DNA from: Comamonas testosteroni
Lineage (GTDB): Bacteria > Pseudomonadota > Gammaproteobacteria > Burkholderiales > Burkholderiaceae_C
NCBI GenBank assembly: GCA_008727115.1
Contig: CP044131.1
Location: 310,001 to 374,000, forward strand
DNA length: 64,000 bases
Direction: 5' to 3'
Part shown: positions 27,536 through 36,668 of the stretch, piece after piece
Layout: every line of letters begins with the position of its first letter
Position numbering within the stretch: the first letter of the stretch is position 1
The notes under the pieces: generated by a model
What the model was told of the DNA's origin: nothing
Database searches by the model: none
The model's input: only the letters and a program-made list of their open reading frames with translations
Translations under genes and position numbers: made by a program

Positions 27536-28402
27536 ATGAGGCATCCCGAGACTCTTGATGCGCTGAATGGACAGAGCATCGTGGCAACATCGTCATCGCC
27601 TCCCTTGCTTTCCCATCGACCCGCCCCGCTCTTGCACGCTGCAGCGCCCTCTTTACGTCTGCAGGTGCGCTGGGCGCGACATCTGGATGAGGTCCGTCAG
27701 GCGCAGCGCCTTCGTTATCAGGTGTTTGCCGAAGAGATGGGGGCGGTTCTGCAAACCCCCGTGGTTGGTCACGATATCGATGTCTTCGACGATTTCTGCG
27801 AACACCTGATGGTCTGCGATGAGGAGCAGGACAGGGTGATTGGTACGTACCGCCTGCTCACGCCTGCCCAGGCGCAGCGTGCGGGAGGCTTGTACAGCGA
27901 CCAGGAGTTCGACCTCTCGCCCATCAGTGCATGGCGAGAGAAGATGGTGGAGCTGGGGCGCAGCTGTGTGCATGCCGAACATCGTCAGGGGGGCGTGATT
28001 CTGGCACTCTGGGCCGCTTTGGCAGAGTTCATGCAGCGTAATCAACTGGAAGCCATGGTGGGCTGCGCCAGCATTCCCATGCAGTACCCGGGTCTGGCAC
28101 ATGGCGAAGGCCCGGCGCGCATCTGGCAGCAGCTGCGCCAGAGCCATTTGGCCGAACCGGAGCTGCAGGTGAATCCCCGCGTCGCCTTGCCAGAGGAGCT
28201 GGCGCATATCAGCAATGTCTCGGCAGATGCACTGAAGGTCGAGCCGCCTGCGCTCATTCAAGGCTATCTGCGCGCAGGCGCCAAAGTGCTGGGTGCACCG
28301 GCCTGGGACAGCGACTTCAATACGGCCGACCTACCCATCATGATGCGCATGCAGGATTTGCCGTCACGCTATCGCCGCCTGTTTGCTCGCGGCAAGGCTT
28401 GA
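27536..28402 (+). CDS. olsB: L-ornithine N-alpha-acyltransferase, OlsB-like (GNAT fold)
   Basis: 288 residues, start after GAGAGGAAAG. The GNAT-type acyltransferase core begins near residue 45: EVRQAQRLRYQVFAEEMGA, then DVFDDFCEHLMV, VIGTYRLLTPAQA, VELGRSCVHAEHRQGGVI, and GCASIPMQYPG. This is the layout of OlsB/hemolysin-like proteins that transfer a 3-hydroxyacyl group from ACP to ornithine, the first step of ornithine-lipid synthesis. The Pho-box array upstream fits replacement of phospholipids under phosphate shortage. The second acyltransferase (OlsA) is not in the window. Confidence 0.82.
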   Translation: MRHPETLDALNGQSIVATSSSPPLLSHRPAPLLHAAAPSLRLQVRWARHLDEVRQAQRLRYQVFAEEMGAVLQTPVVGHDIDVFDDFCEHLMVCDEEQDRVIGTYRLLTPAQAQRAGGLYSDQEFDLSPISAWREKMVELGRSCVHAEHRQGGVILALWAALAEFMQRNQLEAMVGCASIPMQYPGLAHGEGPARIWQQLRQSHLAEPELQVNPRVALPEELAHISNVSADALKVEPPALIQGYLRAGAKVLGAPAWDSDFNTADLPIMMRMQDLPSRYRRLFARGKA

Positions 28403-28408
28403 AAAAAT

Positions 28409-28438
28409 AAAGACCCGTGGCGCAAGCCACGGGTCTTT
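28409..28438. terminator. bidirectional intrinsic terminator
   Basis: Perfect 13-bp stem AAAGACCCGTGGC / GCCACGGGTCTTT with a GCAA tetraloop, between convergent olsB and the small membrane-protein gene. Confidence 0.93.
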
Positions 28439-28448
28439 GGATGCCTGC

Positions 28449-28964
28449 TCAGGCAGCGTGACCGGGTTCATCCTCCAGACCTTCGGCCAGCAGGCCCAGG
28501 GCGGTGATGGTCAGCCCCAGAATCAAAAAGGCATAGGCAGCCATGGACAGCACCAGGCTCAGGCTGTAGCCCCACTCCAGTGCAGAGCAGGCGAGGCCTG
28601 CGTTGGGATAAATGGCTAAGCACTGGCTGCTGACCGGCATGTGGGCATACCAGGTCATTGCCACCAGCATCAGCGCCAGCATGGAGAGAGTGGTGCGCAG
28701 CTTGTGGGGGTGTTCCTGCTGCAGGCTCAGCAGCAGAACCAGGGGAATGGCTGCGCCCCAGACAAACATCATGAGCCAGCTCAGAGCCGGGACTTGCGCC
28801 AGAGTCTGCTGCAGCCAGTCCATTTTTGGCATGTTGTCGATGCTGGCCAAGACATCCCAGGCAAAGGGCAAGGACATGCCCGCAATGGCAAGACTGGCCA
28901 GTGCCAGTGCGCGCAGAAGACAGAGCTTCTTGTGAGAAGGGGTGTGGCTATGGTTGGCATGCAT
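28449..28964 (-). CDS. small integral membrane protein, unknown function
   Basis: 171 residues with four hydrophobic helices: near residues 17-38 (ALALASLAIAGMSLPFAWDV), 62-80, 92-108 and 132-160. The N-terminus is His-rich (MHANHSHTPSHKK), which could bind metal. A loop after helix three contains two Cys. The gene is 127 nt downstream of dsbD on the same strand's 3' side but is read separately. No family recognised. Confidence 0.7.
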   Translation of the reverse strand: MHANHSHTPSHKKLCLLRALALASLAIAGMSLPFAWDVLASIDNMPKMDWLQQTLAQVPALSWLMMFVWGAAIPLVLLLSLQQEHPHKLRTTLSMLALMLVAMTWYAHMPVSSQCLAIYPNAGLACSALEWGYSLSLVLSMAAYAFLILGLTITALGLLAEGLEDEPGHAA

Positions 28965-29091
28965 GGCGGACCTCCTGTGCAGTTCAGGTGGCCGCAGTCT
29001 TCATGCTCGCTGTGCTGCGGCTTCACCCGGCTTGTGGGCAGGTCCAGTCTAGGCCGTCTATCGAGCCAAGGCCATAGGGTAGATGCTTGGC

Positions 29092-31404
29092 CTACAGCAT
29101 CTTCAGTGCATCGAGAACTTCAGCCTTGGAGAGCAATTCGCTCATGACAAGCGGAGCGCGGCCCGGTGCATACAGTACATAGACGGGGACGCCACTGCGG
29201 CCCAGAGACTGAAGCGCCTGGGTGATGGCGGGATCCTGGCGCGTCCAGTCGGCGCGCAGCAATTGCACCTGGTGCTGGGAAAAAGCGGCCAGAACCTCGG
29301 CGTTGCTGAGCGTGGTGCGCTTGTTGACCTGGCAGGTCACGCACCAGGCGGCTGTGAAGTCCACAAACACGGGCTGTTCTGCAGCCTGCGCAGCTTGAAC
29401 CTTGTCTGCCGACCAGGGCTGCCATAGCTCGCCCGACTGCGTTTGTGCCTGAGAGGTCTCCAATGGCTCTGCCTTGATCAGCGGCAAGGCGTAATACGCC
29501 ACGCCGGCGGTCAGTAGCGCTGCAATGGCGCAGACCATCATGCGGGTCTTGCCCTGCAGGCCGATAGCCCAGATCAGCGTGGCCAGCATCAGCAGCAAAG
29601 CCAGCAGAGCTGCTGCGGAGTCCATGCCGCCCTGATGGCCCAGTACCCAGACCAGCCAGATCACGGTGGCAAACATGGGAAAGGCCATGGCGTGGCGGAA
29701 GGTTTGCATCCAGGCACCGGGGCGAGGCAGCCAAGCTACGATGGCGGGTACAAAGCTGGCCAGCAGATAGGGAAGGGCCATGCCCACACCCAGAGCGGCA
29801 AACACGGTCAATGCCTGAGCGGTAGGCATGTCGATGGCAAAGCCCAGAGATGCCCCCATGAACGGGGCTGTGCAGGGCGAGGCGATGGCGACCGCCAGAA
29901 CGCCGGACAGGAAAGAGTCCAGCACCGGGCTGCGTGCCTGCATGCTGGCGATGCGGCTGGGCACGATGCTGCCGAACTCGAACAGACCTGCCAGATTGAG
30001 GCCTAGTACGGTAAACAGTGCTGCCAGCAGAGAAACTACAACGGGCGATTGCAGCTGAAAGCCCCAGCCCAGTTGCTGACCGGCGGCGCGCAGTCCCAGC
30101 AGCAAAGCGCCCAGAGCCATGAACGAGAGGATGACGCCAGCGGTATAGGCCAGGCCGCCCAGCTTTTGCTCGCGACGGTTTTGGCCATGGCCAGCAAAGC
30201 CCAGCACCTTGATGGCCAGTACCGGGAATACGCAGGGCATGAGGTTGAGGATCAGCCCGCCGATCAAGCCGCCCAGCAGGGCTGCCAGCAGACCGGAGTT
30301 GCTGCCCGCTGGCGTTGGCTGTGTCGTGCTGCCTGCACTCTTGTTGGCTTCCAGCGCCGCAGCCAATGCAGGGGAGACACTGGCCAGCTCGGCAGGCTTC
30401 CATTGCCCTTGCACTGCCAGAACGCTGCGCCAGGCCATGGGCTCGCCCTTGTCAAAGGCTGCGCTTCTTTGTGGTTCTGCCAATGTCAGCACAACAGCCA
30501 GTTGCTGCGGCGTCTCGCCGCGCATGTCGGAAAGTGGCAGGCCCTCGGCAATCCAGACATCTCCCTCCCAGCGCTGCTGCCAGTCCTTGCCGGATTCGGC
30601 AGCATGCTTGAAGGTCTCTGCATCTTCGGGATAGAACTCCAGCGCCTTGCCCTGAATGGACTTCGGCAGATCGGTGACACGCAAGGTTAGACGATCGTCT
30701 GCAACTTTGGCCGAGCTATCGGCTGCAGGCTGAACGCTTGCAACCCCTTTGCTGGCCAGGGCCAGAGGCTGCTGGGCCTGCGCCTTGAGGAAGTCACTGC
30801 TGTGGGCCGCAGTCGTGCCGCCCACTGGAATCTGCAGCGTGAACTCGCCGCTTTCAGGAATGCATTCCACGCGGCAGATCAGCCAGGTGGCAGACAGGCG
30901 AACATCCACCATGCCGGAGGCCGGGGCCTGAAAATCCTTGTCAACCTTGACGGGCACCGGCAGCAGCACGGTGTTTTCATAGCCGTAGTTGAGCAGCGGC
31001 CCTACGCGCAGCGCATGGGGAGCGGGCCAGTCAATGCTGCCGGCGCTCAGGCCAGGCGGCAGCTGCCATTGGAGCTCGGTGGGCAAACCAGAGTCACCAG
31101 CGTTCTTCCAGTAGGTATGCCACTCGGGCTCATGGGCGAGCTTCAGGCCAAGCCAGAAGCTTTGTCCGGCCGCAATGCCGTCGGGCGCCTGGGCGACCAG
31201 ATCGGCACGTGCGTGCGGCGTCTGTACGACGGCGGCAGAGCCAGGCTTGGATAGCTTGAGGTTGATTTGGGATCTGGCACTTGTATGCCAAGCACTTGCT
31301 GCTATCAATAAGAAAGCGAGCAGCCAAAATGCAAGCAAGGAAGGGCGAGGGCGGCGAGAAGAGAGAGCAGACAGCATGACGGTGGTAAGAGCCTGGGCCG
31401 GCAT
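29092..31404 (-). CDS. DsbD/ScsB-family protein-disulfide reductase
   Basis: 770 residues, start after AGGA. An exported N-terminal domain (to about residue 370) has EWHTYWKNAGDSGLPTELQW, which I associate with ScsB-like members. About eight transmembrane helices follow, with LMPCVFPVLAIK and ASPCTAPFMG holding the membrane Cys pair. The thioredoxin-like domain has the active site AAWCVTCQVNKR near residue 670. Such proteins pass electrons from cytoplasmic thioredoxin to periplasmic thiol proteins. The signal-peptide core (residues 30-43) is encoded by an interspersed repeat. Confidence 0.9.
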   Translation of the reverse strand: MPAQALTTVMLSALSSRRPRPSLLAFWLLAFLLIAASAWHTSARSQINLKLSKPGSAAVVQTPHARADLVAQAPDGIAAGQSFWLGLKLAHEPEWHTYWKNAGDSGLPTELQWQLPPGLSAGSIDWPAPHALRVGPLLNYGYENTVLLPVPVKVDKDFQAPASGMVDVRLSATWLICRVECIPESGEFTLQIPVGGTTAAHSSDFLKAQAQQPLALASKGVASVQPAADSSAKVADDRLTLRVTDLPKSIQGKALEFYPEDAETFKHAAESGKDWQQRWEGDVWIAEGLPLSDMRGETPQQLAVVLTLAEPQRSAAFDKGEPMAWRSVLAVQGQWKPAELASVSPALAAALEANKSAGSTTQPTPAGSNSGLLAALLGGLIGGLILNLMPCVFPVLAIKVLGFAGHGQNRREQKLGGLAYTAGVILSFMALGALLLGLRAAGQQLGWGFQLQSPVVVSLLAALFTVLGLNLAGLFEFGSIVPSRIASMQARSPVLDSFLSGVLAVAIASPCTAPFMGASLGFAIDMPTAQALTVFAALGVGMALPYLLASFVPAIVAWLPRPGAWMQTFRHAMAFPMFATVIWLVWVLGHQGGMDSAAALLALLLMLATLIWAIGLQGKTRMMVCAIAALLTAGVAYYALPLIKAEPLETSQAQTQSGELWQPWSADKVQAAQAAEQPVFVDFTAAWCVTCQVNKRTTLSNAEVLAAFSQHQVQLLRADWTRQDPAITQALQSLGRSGVPVYVLYAPGRAPLVMSELLSKAEVLDALKML
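31277..31316. repeat. AGCGCTT-type interspersed repeat inside a signal-peptide coding region
   Basis: GCACTTGTATGCCAAGCACT then TGCTGCTATCAATAAGAAAG. On the minus strand it encodes residues 30-43 of the DsbD-family protein. Confidence 0.5.
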
Positions 31405-31477
31405 TTTGGTTCCTGAACCGGGGCAGTATGGTGAGCACTGATTAAGTCTTTATGAGTGCGGCAGTGCTGTAAGACGG

Positions 31478-33073
31478 TCAGGGCTTATCCACAGCCATGG
31501 CCTGATTGGCGACAGGACTGGGCGGCTGGCCGCCGACTTCGGCTGGCATGGCAATGCGCTCGCAGCGGCTGGCACTGTCCATCAAGGCGTCGACATTGGT
31601 GGGGTCCTGCGCGGGGGAGCTGGTGAGGGGCGCGGGCTTTCCTGCCTGCATCTGGGCTTTGCGCCAGTTGCCCCAGCGGTAGTAGGCCAGTGTCATCAAC
31701 ATGGAGCACACCGAGCTGATGGGAAAGCTCCACCAGATGGCATCGACACCCAACACAGGCTGCAGCCAGCGTGCCACCGGTACACGTATGCCCCACATGG
31801 CAATGGCCAAAATAATGACGGGGGCCATGACGGCACCTGTGGAGCGCACCACGCCGGCCAGCACAAAGGTCACGCCAAAGAACAGAAACGAGCCTATGGC
31901 GATGTGGTTGAGGTGGCGGGCGATTTCCAGCGAGGGGCTGCCTGTGGGCAGAAACCAGCCCAGCACATGGCGATCCAGCAGCACGATAAGAGCGATCATG
32001 CTGCCGGTCAGCAAGATATTGCCCAGCATGCCTGCAGTGGCGGTGGCGCTGACCCGCTTCCACAGGCCTGCACCCACGTTCTGCGCCGCCATGGATGAGC
32101 AGGCCGCGCCAATGGCCATGGCAGGCATTTGCACATAGGTCCACAGCTGCAGGGCGGCGCTATAGGCGGAGGCAGTCTGCACGCCGTGCTCGTTGACCAT
32201 GGAGATCATGGCAATCATGGCCAGCGAGATCATCACGATCTGCACTCCCATGGGCAGGCCTTTGACGACCAGGGTGCGCACAATCGTCCAATCCGGCTTG
32301 AACAGGCCTAGCTGGCGCTTTCCTATCCACAGCGGATGGCGGCGCAGGCGCAGCCATGTCAGCAGGGCAAAAAAGCTCACGCCGTTGGCAATCAGCGTGG
32401 CCATGGCAGAGCCTTGAATGCCCATGGCCGAAACGGGGCCCCAGCCAAAGATCAGCAGCGGGTTCAGCACCATGTCCAGAGCGACGACAACGAGCAGGAA
32501 CCAGAAGGGTGTCTTGGTATCTCCCGCGCCGCGCAGGGCGGCCGTCACAAAGCTGAACATGAACAGCAAAGGAATGGCCAGAAAGATGATCTTGAGATAA
32601 GCCTCGGCCAGAGGCAGTGCCGCTTCGGGCGTGCTCATCCACTGCATCAGATGGCGCGACAGCGGCCAGCCCAGCAAGGCGATGAGCAGCGAAACCACGC
32701 TGAAGAACGTAGCGCTGGTGCCAAGCACGCGCTTGGCCTGAGCGATATTCTTGGCCCCCATGCTCTGGGCGATCAGGATGTTGGTAGCCATGCTGATGCC
32801 GAAGACGGCACCGATCAGCGCAAACATCACATTGTTGGCATTGGCCGTGGCGGTGAGTGCAGCCTCGCCCAGATGGCCGCCCACCCAGATGGCATTGACC
32901 GAGCCGTTGAGCGACTGCAGCACGTTGCCTGCCAGTATGGGCAGCGCAAAGAACAGCAAGGTGCTGGCAATCGGCCCCTGGGTCAGATCTCGGGTCTGGG
33001 GCTTTTTGGCGGAGTGCGCAGTCTGTGGCTTAGCGTTGGTGGAGGCGTCAGGCATCGGGCCATTGTGGGGCAT
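31478..33073 (-). CDS. MATE-family multidrug exporter
   Basis: 531 residues, with a Pro/Lys-rich cytoplasmic N-terminus and about twelve transmembrane helices in two similar halves. The first half opens TQGPIASTLLFFALPILAGN and the second near VVKGLPMGVQIVMISLAM. Helix-loop segments such as WVGGHLGEAALTATANANN fit the NorM/DinF class, which exports cationic drugs in exchange for sodium or protons. The hydrophilic C-terminal tail of about 60 residues is longer than usual. Start chosen at the first ATG; a second ATG lies 18 nt further in. Confidence 0.9.
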   Translation of the reverse strand: MPHNGPMPDASTNAKPQTAHSAKKPQTRDLTQGPIASTLLFFALPILAGNVLQSLNGSVNAIWVGGHLGEAALTATANANNVMFALIGAVFGISMATNILIAQSMGAKNIAQAKRVLGTSATFFSVVSLLIALLGWPLSRHLMQWMSTPEAALPLAEAYLKIIFLAIPLLFMFSFVTAALRGAGDTKTPFWFLLVVVALDMVLNPLLIFGWGPVSAMGIQGSAMATLIANGVSFFALLTWLRLRRHPLWIGKRQLGLFKPDWTIVRTLVVKGLPMGVQIVMISLAMIAMISMVNEHGVQTASAYSAALQLWTYVQMPAMAIGAACSSMAAQNVGAGLWKRVSATATAGMLGNILLTGSMIALIVLLDRHVLGWFLPTGSPSLEIARHLNHIAIGSFLFFGVTFVLAGVVRSTGAVMAPVIILAIAMWGIRVPVARWLQPVLGVDAIWWSFPISSVCSMLMTLAYYRWGNWRKAQMQAGKPAPLTSSPAQDPTNVDALMDSASRCERIAMPAEVGGQPPSPVANQAMAVDKP

Positions 33074-33158
33074 GTCAGCCTGTCAGCGATGACGGACGGC
33101 AAGCCAAAGCTCAGGCAGGACGTGTCCGAGCGGCGCTGGCCCAGCTACGATGCAGGGT

Positions 33159-34022
33159 ATGAGCACTACCCCGTCTTCTTCTGCACGCTGGCCTTCTCGT
33201 TTCTGGGCGCAGGCATCGGCCCATGACTTCGCTAGCGCGCAGGGCAATGGGCTGGCGGCCGACACCGTGGCCGTGCTGCCCGTGGGCGCGGTGGAGCAGC
33301 ATGGGCCGCATCTGCCGCTGTCGGTGGATGCCAGCCTGATTGACGGTGTCATCAACGCTGCACTGCCGCAGCTGCCCGCAGAGCTGCCGGTGCTGTTCCT
33401 GCCGCCGCAGAACATCGGCTTTTCCGTCGAACACACCCACTACGCCGGTACCTTGAGTCTGCAGCCTGCAACGCTGATTGCGCTGTGGACGGAGTTGGGC
33501 GCCTGCGTGGCGCGTGCCGGCATCAAGAAGCTGCTGCTGCTCAACGGCCATGGCGGCCAGGTCAGCGTGATGGATATCGTGGCGCGCGAGCTGCGCATGC
33601 AGCATGGCCTGCTGGTCTACAGCGCCAGCTGGTTCGGTCTGGTGGACGATGCGGCCAATCAGCAGTTCTGTGCGCATGAACACCGCTTCGGCATTCATGG
33701 CGGCGAGGTCGAGACATCGATGATGCTGCACCTGGCCCCCGAGACCGTGCACATGGGGCGCGCGCAGAACTTTGCCTCCACCTCCGAAGTGCGGGCGGGC
33801 AAATATCACTTCATCGGCAACGGCCGCAGTGCCAAGCTGGGCTGGGCCATCGAGGACTACAACCCGGCAGGCGCTGTGGGCAACGCCGCTGCGGCCACGG
33901 CCGAGCGTGGGGCTAAGGTCGTGCAGTCGGCGGCAGAGGGTCTGGTTGCGCTGCTGGGCGAGATTCACGACCTGCCTTTGAGCACGGTGGAGAATAAGCC
34001 TCAGCCGCTTTTAATTCAGTAG
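33159..34022 (+). CDS. creatininase-family amidohydrolase
   Basis: 287 residues. Metal-binding residues of the family are visible: VEQHGPHLPLSVDA (Glu, His, Asp) near residue 44, LLLLNGHGGQVSV (His) near residue 124, and HGGEVETSMML (Glu) near residue 183. Members hydrolyse creatinine or cyclic amide/formamide substrates, including steps in mycofactocin and riboflavin-type pathways; the substrate is not clear here. Start at the ATG giving MSTTPSSS; an ATG 9 nt upstream is also possible. Confidence 0.88.
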   Translation: MSTTPSSSARWPSRFWAQASAHDFASAQGNGLAADTVAVLPVGAVEQHGPHLPLSVDASLIDGVINAALPQLPAELPVLFLPPQNIGFSVEHTHYAGTLSLQPATLIALWTELGACVARAGIKKLLLLNGHGGQVSVMDIVARELRMQHGLLVYSASWFGLVDDAANQQFCAHEHRFGIHGGEVETSMMLHLAPETVHMGRAQNFASTSEVRAGKYHFIGNGRSAKLGWAIEDYNPAGAVGNAAAATAERGAKVVQSAAEGLVALLGEIHDLPLSTVENKPQPLLIQ

Positions 34023-34035
34023 CTGCTTGCGCAAG

Positions 34036-34062
34036 AACAGCCTGCATTTGCAGGCTGTTTTG
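34036..34062 (+). terminator. intrinsic terminator after the creatininase-family gene
   Basis: Stem AACAGCCTGC / GCAGGCTGTT, 4-nt loop, followed by TTGT, 13 nt after the stop. Confidence 0.85.
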
Positions 34063-34069
34063 TATTGAA

Positions 34070-34130
34070 AGCTAATCAACTCAGGCGCTATAAGCTACTG
34101 AAAGAATAGCTTTAGCGGTGGAGCGCTTAT
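34070..34130. repeat. AGCGCTT-type interspersed repeat
   Basis: Two partial units: AGGCGCTATAAGCTACTGA and ATAGCTTTAGCGGTGGAGCG followed by CTTATTGC. It reaches the stop of the Bug-family gene. Confidence 0.5.
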
Positions 34131-35113
34131 TGCTTGGGGATTTTGGCCTGGACGATCACATCGCCCCAGCGCTTGATTTCGGACTGCAGCAACTGGGCCG
34201 TCTGCTCGGGTGTGCTGGCCTGGGCCTGCACATTGAGCTCGCGCAGCTTCTTGGCGACTTCGGGGTTGTTGACGGCGGCGTTGATTTCCTGGTTCAGGCG
34301 CGCAATCACGGGGGCAGGCGTCTTGGAGGGGGCTGCCAGTGCATTCCAGGACGAGGCCACAAAGCCCTTGACGCCAGACTCCTGAGCCGTGGGCACGCTG
34401 GGAAGCAGCGGCGAGCGCTTCTCGCCCGTGACGGCCAGCAGGTTCACGGCCTTGGAGTTGATCTGGCCCATGATGGGCGTGAGAATTTCCACCGCTGCAT
34501 CGATCTGCTTGCCGCGCAGTGCGGTCACCACGGCGGGCGTGCCGTTGAAGGGGATGATCTGGGCGTCGATGCCGGCCGTGGTCTTGAACAGCTCGGCCGC
34601 CAGGTGCTGGGTGCTGCCTACGTTGATGCTGCCCAGGTTCAGCTTGCCAGGGTTGGCCTTGGCATAGCTGATCAGCTCTCCCAGGTTCTTGAAGGGCGAC
34701 TTGGCATCGGTGATGACGCCAATGTCAAAGTAGCCCAGGGTGGAGATAGGCGTCAGATCCTTGACCATGTCAAAGGGCAGCTGCTTGAACAGGCTCACCG
34801 TGACGGCGCTGCCGTTGGACATCAGAAACAGCGTATGACCGTCGGGTGCGGCCTTGGCCACGGCATCGGCCGCCACAATGCCGCCGGCGCTGGGCTTGTT
34901 GTCGATGACCACAGGCTGGCCCAGCTGGGTGGAGAGTTGCTGGGCCACGACGCGGGCCGTGACGTCGGCCACACCGCCGGCGCCAAAGGGTACGACGATG
35001 CGAATGGGGCGGTTGGACAGGCCCTGGGCCTGGGCGGTGGTGGCCAAGCCACTCAGCAAGGCAGCCCCCGCTGCGGCGCTGATCAGGGATTGCGTAAAAC
35101 TACGGCGCTTCAT
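34127..35113 (-). CDS. Bug/TctC-family tripartite tricarboxylate transporter binding protein
   Basis: 328 residues from the ATG giving MKRRSFTQSLISAAAG. The signal peptide has a twin-arginine-like start and ends ATTAQAQ. The family fingerprint IRIVVPFGAGGVADVTARVV lies near residue 38, then PSAGGIVAADAVAKAAPDGH. Bug proteins bind small carboxylates or amides in the periplasm and are very abundant in Bordetella and Comamonas. No membrane partner (TctAB) is adjacent, which is normal for orphan members. The ligand cannot be predicted. Confidence 0.92.
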   Translation of the reverse strand: MKRRSFTQSLISAAAGAALLSGLATTAQAQGLSNRPIRIVVPFGAGGVADVTARVVAQQLSTQLGQPVVIDNKPSAGGIVAADAVAKAAPDGHTLFLMSNGSAVTVSLFKQLPFDMVKDLTPISTLGYFDIGVITDAKSPFKNLGELISYAKANPGKLNLGSINVGSTQHLAAELFKTTAGIDAQIIPFNGTPAVVTALRGKQIDAAVEILTPIMGQINSKAVNLLAVTGEKRSPLLPSVPTAQESGVKGFVASSWNALAAPSKTPAPVIARLNQEINAAVNNPEVAKKLRELNVQAQASTPEQTAQLLQSEIKRWGDVIVQAKIPKQ

Positions 35114-35195
35114 GTCTGTCTTCCTGTCTGAAACTTTTATGCAGACAGTGTGCCGCCGAAAAATGCCCTCCGTAAGAAGCAAAGCGTTCTGCCTG

Positions 35196-35660
35196 CTATG
35201 CCTTAAGGGAATGGCTGCGGATTGCCTGCAGGGAATTCAGGCCCCAGTGATGCAGGGCTTCGCGAATGATCAAAAGGGCGGCTGCGAACTCTGGTGTCTG
35301 CGGCAGCTGAGGCTCGGCATGGCCTGGCTGCTGGGCCTGGCGTGCCAGTGCATCGCACAGGTGCTCGACAGCCTCGCGGGAGGCGGTCGTCGCTTGTGGG
35401 TTGCCGGTGGCATGGCGTATCAGTTGCAGCAGCAGCGGATCGGCCGTGTGCAGCACGCTTGCTTGTGCCGGCAAGCTGCGCCCGGCAGGCATGACCGCAT
35501 CTTCCACATCGGCAATGGCGTTCTCCAGAGCCAGAGCATCGGGCATGCGCTGACCAAAGGCCTTGACGAGTGTGGCAATGCCTGTGGGCAGTGAATGCTG
35601 TTGTGCACCAAGGCTCAGCGTCAGAGCCGTATCACCGAGGGTAAGAAGAGGCGTGTCCAT
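35196..35660 (-). CDS. hypothetical protein
   Basis: 154 residues, soluble, rich in Ala, Leu and Gln, mostly predicted helical. It opens MDTPLLTLGDTALTLSLGAQ, has no Cys in the active-site style, and no recognised motif. The gene lies 48 nt after the phosphatase-like gene on the same strand and may be in its operon. Coding assignment rests on frame length and codon use. Confidence 0.6.
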   Translation of the reverse strand: MDTPLLTLGDTALTLSLGAQQHSLPTGIATLVKAFGQRMPDALALENAIADVEDAVMPAGRSLPAQASVLHTADPLLLQLIRHATGNPQATTASREAVEHLCDALARQAQQPGHAEPQLPQTPEFAAALLIIREALHHWGLNSLQAIRSHSLKA

Positions 35661-35708
35661 GCAGGCTTTGTAGCACTTTGCGCCGGACCGCTGCGGACAG
35701 GGGCCTGA

Positions 35709-36386
35709 TCAGGCGCTGGTGATCCAGCTGCGATGCTCGGCCGTATCCAGGTGGTTGAGCGTGTTGAAGCTCTGCAGCATCAGGCGTTTTGGGCTGATGC
35801 TGAACTCGGTCACGGCAATATTGCGCAGTCGCATGTTCAGGGCAATCGTCACTTCGGGCGAGGTGCCCAGCACCTGACCCACAGCCGTGGAGATTGGCCC
35901 GCCGCTGCTGACCAGCAGAATGCTCTGATCGCTGTGGGCATGGCGTATTTCTTCCAGCACCTGGTGCACGCCGCCAGAAAAGCCTTCCCAGTCCGGCATG
36001 CCTTCGGGGCTGATGGTGCCGCCCATCCACTGCGCCAGCGCATCGCACAGCAGACGAAAGTGATGCCGGTACAGCTCTGGCGTATCGGGCTTGGGTAGCG
36101 GTGCGGGATGGATTGCGCTCAGCAGGGCCTGGCTGTCGTACTCGTTGAGTCCGGGGCGGCTTTGTACCTTGGGGCTGGTGCCGGGATTCAGCCCCTGAAG
36201 AATGCCGGCCAGTGTTTGCTGGTGGCGCTTGAGCGTGCCTGCATAGACGGCGTCGAACGTCAGACCTCGCTCACGCCAGTACTCGCCAAGACGCACGGCT
36301 TGCGCCTCGCCGCGCTCGCTGAGCTGGTCGTAATCATCGGCGCCAAACGAGGCCTGGCCGTGGCGCACAAGGTAGAGGCTTCCCAT
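35709..36386 (-). CDS. histidine phosphatase superfamily protein with a replaced second histidine
   Basis: 225 residues from the ATG giving MGSLYLVRHGQASFG. The RHG motif with nucleophilic His-9 is intact, as is the Arg of GTLKRHQQT and the acidic GLNEYD region near residue 82. At the position of the second catalytic His (usually V-S/T-H-G-G) it has LLVSSGGPI, with Ser-161. A subset of the family shows this change, so it may be a phosphatase with altered mechanism or a non-catalytic binder. The substrate is unknown. Confidence 0.85.
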   Translation of the reverse strand: MGSLYLVRHGQASFGADDYDQLSERGEAQAVRLGEYWRERGLTFDAVYAGTLKRHQQTLAGILQGLNPGTSPKVQSRPGLNEYDSQALLSAIHPAPLPKPDTPELYRHHFRLLCDALAQWMGGTISPEGMPDWEGFSGGVHQVLEEIRHAHSDQSILLVSSGGPISTAVGQVLGTSPEVTIALNMRLRNIAVTEFSISPKRLMLQSFNTLNHLDTAEHRSWITSA

Positions 36387-36530
36387 GGAGCGCAATGTTG
36401 GGCCTTGCCCGCAGGCCGCGCTGTCATGCCTGCGACCTGCTGGCGCTTGGGAGACAGTGGATTAATTCGCATTTCCGTTGCTTTCATCAGGCTTGAGGCG
36501 CATGCAGCAACGCTTGCTCGGTTAAGATGG

Positions 36531-36549
36531 ATGCGAGCGATTCTCATAA
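36531..36549. promoter_or_regulatory. Fur-box-like operator upstream of the iron ABC importer
   Basis: ATGCGAGCGATTCTCATAA closely matches the betaproteobacterial Fur-box form (A/T)TGCGAATGATTCTCATT. It lies 119 nt before the start of the binding-protein gene. Confidence 0.65.
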
Positions 36550-36668
36550 ACATAAAACACGCTCCGCTTTCAGCACAGATGGACAGGCCGACGGTATTAC
36601 ATGTCTGCAGTCTTTTCTGGGCTTTGAGGCGGGGCGTTTTTGTATCTGTTGACCTTCCGGAGCCATCC

